Below, one piece after another: positions 58,576 to 64,000 of a stretch of 64,000 bases of DNA; the first letter of the stretch is position 1; each line of letters begins with the position of its first letter. The notes beneath the pieces were generated by a model. It ran no database searches. It was not told where the DNA came from and saw only the letters and a list, made by a program, of their open reading frames with translations. This DNA is from Nonomuraea muscovyensis (GTDB lineage Bacteria > Actinomycetota > Actinomycetes > Streptosporangiales > Streptosporangiaceae). The position numbers were made by a program, and so were the translations under genes. The DNA lies in NCBI RefSeq assembly GCF_014207745.1, contig NZ_JACHJB010000001.1:124001-188000 (forward strand). The letters are read 5' to 3'.

Positions 58576-59543
58576 TGCCGGCGGTGACGACCCCGGGCCG
58601 GTCGCGAGCGGGCGCCGCACCGCCCGGGACGGCCACGGGACCCGCCTCCGGCGCCTCCGGGGCCCGCCGGCGGCTGCGCCGCGAGCACCTGCTGTTCCTC
58701 GCGCTGGTCGGGCCGAACTTCCTGCTCATCGCGGTGTTCTCGTACTGGCCGGTCATCTACGACGCCTACCTGAGCCTCACCGACTGGGACATGATCGCGC
58801 CGGTGAAGAACCTCGTCGGGCTCGGCAACTACGCCGATCTGTTCACCGGCCTGGGGTTCGCCGACGTGCTGCTGGTCACCCTGTACTTCACGGTCGGCGT
58901 CGTGGGCGGCGGCATGGTGTTCGGCCTGGGCATCGCGATGCTGCTCAACCAGCGGCTGCGGGGCCGCCGGTTCGTCCGGACCATGGTGTTCGCCCCCCAC
59001 GTGCTCTCCGGCGCGGCGGTGGGCCTGGCCTGGGCGTTCATCTTCGACCCGAACTACGGGCTGTCGCGGGTGTTCTTCGCGGCGGTCGGCGCGCAGTCGC
59101 CGGCGTGGCTGACCGACTCCGACTGGGCGCTGCCGGCCGTCATCATCGTCTACCTCTGGAAGAACACCGGCTTCGCCGCCATCGTCTACCTCGCGGGCCT
59201 GCAGAACCTGCCCCGGGAGGTGTACGAGTCGGCGGCGCTCGACGGCTCGGGGCCGTGGACGACCTTCCGGAGGTTCACCCTGCCCCTGCTGTCGCCCGTG
59301 ACGTTCTTCCTGGTCATCACCTCGACGATCAGCTCCTTCCAGGCGTTCGACGTCATCGCGCTGACCACCGGCGGCGGTCCGGCGGGCGCGACGACCACGC
59401 TGTCGTGGTTCGTCTACGAGTCCGGGTTCCAGAGCTTCCAGGCGGGTCCCGCGGGAGCGGGCGCGATCGTCATGTTCGCCGTCATCGTCGCCATCACCTT
59501 CGCGCAGGCGCGGTACCTGGAGCGGAAGGTGCACTACCAGTGA
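58575..59543 (+). CDS. Sugar/glycerol-phosphate ABC permease, UgpA-type
   Basis: The 322-aa product has an Arg-rich cytoplasmic N-terminus, then six predicted helices starting with LLFLALVGPNFLLIAVFSYW (about 40-60). The EAA loop is YESAALDGSGPWTTFRRFTL (about 217-236). It starts at ATG overlapping the phosphodiesterase stop (TGATG) and ends in a GTGA overlap with the next permease. Confidence 0.9.
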   Translation: MPAVTTPGRSRAGAAPPGTATGPASGASGARRRLRREHLLFLALVGPNFLLIAVFSYWPVIYDAYLSLTDWDMIAPVKNLVGLGNYADLFTGLGFADVLLVTLYFTVGVVGGGMVFGLGIAMLLNQRLRGRRFVRTMVFAPHVLSGAAVGLAWAFIFDPNYGLSRVFFAAVGAQSPAWLTDSDWALPAVIIVYLWKNTGFAAIVYLAGLQNLPREVYESAALDGSGPWTTFRRFTLPLLSPVTFFLVITSTISSFQAFDVIALTTGGGPAGATTTLSWFVYESGFQSFQAGPAGAGAIVMFAVIVAITFAQARYLERKVHYQ

Positions 59544-60358
59544 GGCTCGTACGCACCGCCCAGTACGCCCTGCTCGTCGTCGTCGGCGTGATCATGGTCG
59601 GCCCGCTGTACTGGCTGCTGACGTCCTCGTTGAAGGACCCGTCGCAGATCTACACCTGGCCGCCCGCCTGGATCCCGACCGACATCCGCGTCGCCAACTA
59701 CGCCGACGCCTGGAACTCCGCGCCGTTCGCCGACTTCTACCTCAACTCGGCCGTCACCACCGTCGCCGGCACCGTGCTGGAGGTCGCCAACGCCGTGCTC
59801 ACGGCGTACGCGTTCGTGTACCTCCGCTTCCCGGCCAAGCGGATCCTGTTCGCCGTCCTGCTCGGCGCGATGATGGTGCCCGGCCACGTGACGCTGCTGC
59901 CCAACTACCTGACCGTCTCCGAGCTGGGCTGGATCAACACCTACCAGGGGATCGTCATCCCCGGGGTGGCCTCGGCGTTCGGGGCGTTCCTGCTCCGCCA
60001 GCACATGCTCACCCTGCCCGGCGAGCTGGTCGAGGCCGCCCGGATGGACGGCGCCGGCCACCTGCGGACGCTGTGGAGCGTGGTGCTGCCCCTGTCGCGC
60101 CCGATGCTCGTCACCGTCGGCATCGTGTCGCTGGTCAGCAAGTGGAACGACTTCATCTGGCCGCTCATCGTCACCAACACGGCGTCCATGCGGACCCTGC
60201 CGGTGGGCCTGCTCCTGCTCAAGAACCAGGAGGGCTACACGAACTGGGGCGCGGTCATGGCCGCCACCATGTTCGTCGTCGCCCCCGTCCTCGTCCTGTT
60301 CTTCCTGGCCCAGCGCCACATCGTCGCCGGCCTCACCCGGGGTGCCGTCAAGGGCTGA
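59540..60358 (+). CDS. Sugar/glycerol-phosphate ABC permease, UgpE-type
   Basis: The 272-aa product has six helices, beginning YALLVVVGVIMVGPLYWLLT (about 9-28). The EAA loop is VEAARMDGAGHLRTLWSVVL (about 163-182). It pairs with the preceding permease. The binding-protein gene follows 30 bases later with its own ribosome binding site. Confidence 0.9.
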   Translation: MRLVRTAQYALLVVVGVIMVGPLYWLLTSSLKDPSQIYTWPPAWIPTDIRVANYADAWNSAPFADFYLNSAVTTVAGTVLEVANAVLTAYAFVYLRFPAKRILFAVLLGAMMVPGHVTLLPNYLTVSELGWINTYQGIVIPGVASAFGAFLLRQHMLTLPGELVEAARMDGAGHLRTLWSVVLPLSRPMLVTVGIVSLVSKWNDFIWPLIVTNTASMRTLPVGLLLLKNQEGYTNWGAVMAATMFVVAPVLVLFFLAQRHIVAGLTRGAVKG

Positions 60359-60388
60359 CCCCCACGTTCCACCGGAAAGGACCCAGCC

Positions 60389-61720
60389 ATGATCGCCTCG
60401 CTCAACCGGCGACAGTTCCTCGGCGCCGCCGGAGCCGGCCTGCTCGCCTTCGCCGCCGGCTGCGGCGGCTCCGGCTCGGGCATGGCGCAGCCCGAGGGCA
60501 AGGTGCCCGAGCAGTACGCCAAGCGGCAGCGCGTCGTGATCTGGTACCCCTGGAGCGGCGTCCCCGGTGACGCCTTCCAGCGCCTCGTCACCGCGTTCAA
60601 CGGCTCGCAGAGCGACATCTACGTCGAGGCGCAGTTCCAGGGCACCTACGACGAGACCGCCCAGAAGCTGGCCACCGCGATGCAGGCCCGCCAGCTCCCC
60701 GACCTGTGCGTCTTCAGCGAGGTGACCTGGAACAAGTTCCATCTCAACGACACGCTGGAGCCGCTGGGCTCGTACTTCTCGGGCGGCTCGCTCAAGCCGG
60801 CCGACTACATCGACCAGCTCATCGGCGAGGGCACCGTGAAGAACGAGGTGTGGTGGGTGCCGTTCGCGCGCAGCACGCCGCTGTTCTACTACAACAAGGA
60901 GCTGTTCGCCGCCGCCGGGCTGCCCGACCGCGGGCCCGAGACGTGGACCGAGCTGCGCGAGTGGGCCCCCGCCCTGGCGGCGCGGAAGGTCAATGGGCAG
61001 TCGCCCAAGCTCACCGCGTACTTCAAGGTGGACGGCGACTGGCAGTTCCAGGGAACCGTGTGGCAGTGGGGCGGCGCCTACTCAAGCGGTCTCGACGTCA
61101 CCATCGACCAGGGCGGCGCGGTCGAGGCCGGTGAGTGGCAGCGCCGGCTCATCCACGACGACAAGCTCGCCTACATGGCGCAGAGCCCGAAGCTCGACTT
61201 CGCCAACGGGCTCATCGCCACCGTCTGCGAGTCCACCGGCGCGCTCACGGGCATCACGAAGGACTCCCCGTTCGAGGTGGGGACCGCGTTCCTGCCGGAG
61301 CACACCGCGTTCGGCTGCCCGACGGGCGGCGGCGGGATCTCGATCATGGCCGGGGCCGCCAAGGAGCGCAAGCAGGCCGCGTTCCAGTTCCTGTCGTTCC
61401 TGGCCAGGCCGGAGAACGCCACCCGCTGGTCCGTCGAGACCGGTTACCTGCCCTCGACCAAGGCGGCGCTGGAGACGGCCGAGATGAAGAAGCTGTTCGC
61501 CGACAAGCCCAACTTCAAGATGGCGGTCGACCAGCTCCCGAAGACCAAGGCCCAGGACCAGGTGCGCCTGCTGGTGCCGAACGCCAACCGGGCGATCTAC
61601 GGCGGGCTGCAGAAGATCTACGCCGACAACCAGCCCGCGGCGGAGGTCTTCGCCGCGGTGGCGGCCGAGCTGAAGAAGGGCGTCGAGTCGGTCCGCGCCA
61701 CCGTGGAGAAGCGCAGGTGA
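60389..61720 (+). CDS. UgpB-type substrate-binding lipoprotein
   Basis: The 443-aa product begins with a twin-Arg lipoprotein signal (LNRRQFLGAAGAGLLAFAAG, Cys27). It has the extracellular solute-binding family-1 fold, with WYPWSGVPGDAFQRLVTAFN and NEVWWVPFARSTPLFYYNKE as seen in glycerol-3-phosphate binders. It supplies the importer that lacks its own ATPase in this operon. The preceding phosphodiesterase makes glycerophosphodiesters or glycerol-3-phosphate the likely ligand. A strong hairpin follows. Confidence 0.9.
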   Translation: MIASLNRRQFLGAAGAGLLAFAAGCGGSGSGMAQPEGKVPEQYAKRQRVVIWYPWSGVPGDAFQRLVTAFNGSQSDIYVEAQFQGTYDETAQKLATAMQARQLPDLCVFSEVTWNKFHLNDTLEPLGSYFSGGSLKPADYIDQLIGEGTVKNEVWWVPFARSTPLFYYNKELFAAAGLPDRGPETWTELREWAPALAARKVNGQSPKLTAYFKVDGDWQFQGTVWQWGGAYSSGLDVTIDQGGAVEAGEWQRRLIHDDKLAYMAQSPKLDFANGLIATVCESTGALTGITKDSPFEVGTAFLPEHTAFGCPTGGGGISIMAGAAKERKQAAFQFLSFLARPENATRWSVETGYLPSTKAALETAEMKKLFADKPNFKMAVDQLPKTKAQDQVRLLVPNANRAIYGGLQKIYADNQPAAEVFAAVAAELKKGVESVRATVEKRR

Positions 61721-61725
61721 CGGAC

Positions 61726-61754
61726 GGGGCGACCGGCCGCACACCGGTCGCCCC
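61726..61754. terminator. Strong terminator after the Ugp-type operon
   Basis: GGGGCGACCGG (61726-61736) pairs with CCGGTCGCCCC (61744-61754) over seven bases, then a TTTT run at 61761-61764. It lies between convergent genes and can serve both strands. Confidence 0.7.
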
Positions 61755-61772
61755 CACCGGTTTTCTCGCCGG

Positions 61773-62744
61773 TCACACTCTGCGGCGCAGCGTCCGGCGC
61801 ACGGCCAGGCCGCCCAGTGCCGCGGAGGTGAGCGTGAGGATGGCGGCCTCCGTCCACTGGAAGCGCCAGAAGCGCGACGGCGGATGGTAGAAGACGGCGT
61901 AGTGGTAGCCCTTGCCGAACAGGCACTCCTGCCACGCCTCGGCGTTGCGGCTGCTGCGCCCGGCGTCCACCCGCCGGGGGCACACCGAGGACGGCGGGTC
62001 CGCGACCTCCCGGCCCGCCGGGTCCAGCCACGTCGCGCCGACCAGCCTGGCGTCGGGGTCGTCGAGCGTGACGGTGCCGGTCAGCACGGTACGGGCGGGC
62101 TCGGCGTAGTGGTCGCTCAGCAGCGTCACCAGCGTGAACATGGCGACCGCCACCCCCGCCACGGCCAGCGCCATCGCGGGCAGCGTGCGCCTGAACAGCG
62201 TCCCGGCCGCCGTGCCCAGCGCGAAGGCGAACAGCCACCACGCCGCCGGCGCGACCCCGACCATGTTGAACACCCCGACGTTGCCGAAGGAGGAGTCGAT
62301 CCCGTCGCGGAACACCGGCCGCCACAGGCTGACCATCGCCGACAGCGCCAGCCCGCCGGCCACGACCGCGCCGCCGAGCACGGCCAGCTTGACCGCCAGC
62401 CAGCGCCCCACGGGCATCGCCTGGGTCCAGGCGAGCCGGTGGGTGCCGCGCTCGTACTCGCGGCCGAGCAGGGGCGCGCCCCAGAACGCGCCGATCAGCG
62501 CGGGCAGGACCAGCGGCATCCAGCCGAAGAGCGTGTAGACGGCGTCGTAGCGCTCCCCCAGCCCCACTGCCACGTCCAGGTCCCCGCAGTGGGCCGTGCC
62601 CCCCGGGCAGCCGGGTGGGGCGTGCTCGGCCACGTACAGCTTCGCCTCGACGGCCGAGCCGAGCAGCAGCAGCCCCAGCACCGCGAGGAAACCGGCCGTG
62701 AGCAGGATCTGCGCCCGGTGCTGGCGCCAGGTCAGCCAGATCAC
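61773..62744 (-). CDS. ABC-2-type exporter membrane subunit
   Basis: The 323-aa product has about six membrane helices beginning at ILLTAGFLAVLGLLLLGSAV (about 12-31), followed by an extracellular loop with two Cys (CPGGTAHCGD) and later helices ending AAILTLTSAALGGLAV. It is the last gene of a GntR-ATPase-permease operon, starting at GTG in a four-base overlap with the ATPase. The exported substrate is unknown. Confidence 0.8.
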   Translation of the reverse strand: MIWLTWRQHRAQILLTAGFLAVLGLLLLGSAVEAKLYVAEHAPPGCPGGTAHCGDLDVAVGLGERYDAVYTLFGWMPLVLPALIGAFWGAPLLGREYERGTHRLAWTQAMPVGRWLAVKLAVLGGAVVAGGLALSAMVSLWRPVFRDGIDSSFGNVGVFNMVGVAPAAWWLFAFALGTAAGTLFRRTLPAMALAVAGVAVAMFTLVTLLSDHYAEPARTVLTGTVTLDDPDARLVGATWLDPAGREVADPPSSVCPRRVDAGRSSRNAEAWQECLFGKGYHYAVFYHPPSRFWRFQWTEAAILTLTSAALGGLAVRRTLRRRV

Positions 62745-63601
62745 GCGCCCACCCCCTGCCGCGCGGGGCCGGGCAGGGCCGCCGATCCGGGGCTGCGCAG
62801 GTAGGCCATGACGAGCTCGTCCAGCCCCGGCCGCCGCGCGCTCCAGCGCGGATCGAGCACCGGCCGGTCGCGGACGAGCAGGGTGGTCTGCCTCCCCGAG
62901 CCGCCGGCGGCGACCACCCGGGTCCTGGCCGCCACCCCCTCGGCCAGCTCGGCGGGGCCGGTCAGCACCCGGTGCCCGTCGAGCAGGTCCTCGATGTCGC
63001 CGCTGACCTGGGCGCGCCCGCCGTTGAGCACGATCAGCCAGTCGCAGGTGTCCTCCAGGTCGGAGACCACGTGCGAGGACAGCAGCACGGTCAGCTCGTG
63101 CGCGGCCACCTCGGCCATGACGGCCCTCATCACGTCGTGCCTGGCCAGCGGGTCGAGGTTGGCGAGCGGCTCGTCGAGCACGAGCAGGCCGGGATGCCGG
63201 GCCAGGGCGAGGGTGAGCGCCACCTGCGCCTGCTGGCCGCCCGACAGGCGGCCGACCCGGCGCTCCAGCGGGATGCCGAGGCCGGCGAGCCTGCCCCGCG
63301 CGGCCTCGTCGTCCCAGCGGGGGTTCATCCGGCGGCCGAAGGTGAGCATCTCGGCGACGGTGAACCCGTCGTAGAGCGGCTTGTCCTGGGCCACGAAGGC
63401 CACCTCGCCGCGTACCGTCACCTGCCCGGCCGACGGCTTCAGCAGGCCGACGGCGGTGTGCATGAGTGTGGTCTTGCCCGCGCCGTTGGGGCCGACGAGG
63501 GCGGCCACCCGGCCGCGCGGGACCGCGAGCGAGCAGTCGCGCAGCGCCCACGTCCGCCCATAGCGGACGCCGAGCCCGGTCGTCTCCAGCACCGGCGTCA
63601 C
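62741..63601 (-). CDS. ABC exporter ATPase
   Basis: The 286-aa product has Walker A GPNGAGKTT (about 38-46), signature LSGGQQAQVAL, Walker B LLVLDEPLANLD and the H-loop SSHVV. The C-terminal region is of the type that pairs with an ABC-2 permease. GTG at 63601 overlaps the GntR stop by four bases. Expression is probably under the GntR regulator. Confidence 0.9.
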   Translation of the reverse strand: MTPVLETTGLGVRYGRTWALRDCSLAVPRGRVAALVGPNGAGKTTLMHTAVGLLKPSAGQVTVRGEVAFVAQDKPLYDGFTVAEMLTFGRRMNPRWDDEAARGRLAGLGIPLERRVGRLSGGQQAQVALTLALARHPGLLVLDEPLANLDPLARHDVMRAVMAEVAAHELTVLLSSHVVSDLEDTCDWLIVLNGGRAQVSGDIEDLLDGHRVLTGPAELAEGVAARTRVVAAGGSGRQTTLLVRDRPVLDPRWSARRPGLDELVMAYLRSPGSAALPGPARQGVGA

Positions 63602-63990
63602 GCGATGTCCTCCTTGGCGAGGTCGGTGGTCACGGCGGTGAACAGGGCGGCCACATCGTCCTGGTCCAGCCCGGCGCCGCGCGCCTGCCGTACCCACTGC
63701 TCCAGTCCGCGCCGCAGCCGGGTGTGCTCGGCGAGCGTCGCCCCGCCGAGGGTCCGCCGCACGAACGTGCCCTGTCCCGGCCTGCCCTCGACCAGTCCTT
63801 CGCGCTCCAGCTCCCGGTAGGCCTTCAGGACGGTGTTGGGGTTGATCGCCAGGCTCTCGACGACCTCCCGCGCGGTGGGCAACTGGTCGCCGGGCCGGAG
63901 CGCGCCGAGCCGCAGGGCGTGCTTGACCTGGTGCACGAGCTGCAGGTACGTCGACACCCCCGACCCGCGGTCCAGGTGGAACTCGATCAC
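63598..63990 (-). CDS. YtrA-type GntR regulator
   Basis: The 130-aa product has a winged helix: YLQLVHQVKHALRLGALRPG, then QLPTAREVVESLAINPNTVL (about 38-57) and KAYRELEREGLVEGRPGQGT. The short C-terminal tail is typical of the YtrA subfamily, which usually controls its own ABC exporter operon. GTG at 63990 (starting IEFHLDRGSG) is preferred over GTG at 63999. Upstream control sequence is outside the window. Confidence 0.85.
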   Translation of the reverse strand: MIEFHLDRGSGVSTYLQLVHQVKHALRLGALRPGDQLPTAREVVESLAINPNTVLKAYRELEREGLVEGRPGQGTFVRRTLGGATLAEHTRLRRGLEQWVRQARGAGLDQDDVAALFTAVTTDLAKEDIA

Positions 63991-64000
63991 TCGTAACACC

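Noticed and set aside
61773..63551. A 592-codon frame joining the ATPase region to the ABC-2 permease as a fusion
   Set aside because: The upstream part is out of frame with the ATPase; the permease begins at GTG 62744 in a normal four-base overlap.

Overview
The window is one stretch of a high-GC actinobacterial chromosome. GTG starts are common, four-base GTGA/ATGA stop-start overlaps are everywhere, and there are an F420-type LLM oxidoreductase, PknB-type kinases and a type VII (ESX) secretion substrate. A member of the Streptosporangiales such as Nonomuraea is my best guess, from gene style only. No rRNA, tRNA, CRISPR array or replication origin was seen.

Layout. 1-2850: end of a phosphotriesterase-like gene, a secreted alpha/beta hydrolase and an M28-type peptidase. 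2867-3344: a decayed IS1182-family transposase. 3550-13551: a promoter followed by a dipeptide-type ABC transporter (binding protein, two permeases, two ATPases), a double GNAT protein, and then namZ, murQ and an AmiE-like serine hydrolase. Together these look like a cell-wall sugar/muropeptide uptake and recycling locus. 13572-17844: an ESX-type polymorphic protein of 1240 aa with its WXG100-like partner and a 59-aa protein. 18078-22063: LLM oxidoreductase, secreted double B-lectin, APH-fold kinase, zinc-ribbon protein, and a broken Rpn-like gene.

22163-30123 is a complete Wadjet anti-plasmid system (jetABCD, type II architecture) on the minus strand, with all four genes overlapping. 30321-35099: lipoprotein, CGNR zinc-finger regulator, 57-aa Cys-rich protein, long-chain acyl-CoA ligase, thioesterase and TetR. 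35215-45577: methylmalonyl-CoA mutase (mutA, mutB) and its chaperone meaB, separated by three tandem paralogous Ser/Thr kinases on the other strand. 45635-50690: PGRP-type amidase, mtnA, a CASTOR/POLLUX-like channel and an AAA ATPase. 50801-57570: SWIM protein, C39-like protein lacking its expected His, S9 and M20 peptidases, and a Tat-exported propeller-like protein. 57877-61720: a glycerophosphodiesterase/Ugp-type uptake operon without its own ATPase. 61773-63990: a YtrA-type GntR regulator with an ABC-2 exporter.

The best candidates for new biology are the large ESX toxin-like protein with a putative caspase-fold C-terminus, the ABC-based MurNAc recycling locus with no visible MurNAc kinase or PTS, and the kinase triplet with a shared Cys-bracketed extracellular domain. 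Wadjet is a known system; this copy looks intact.
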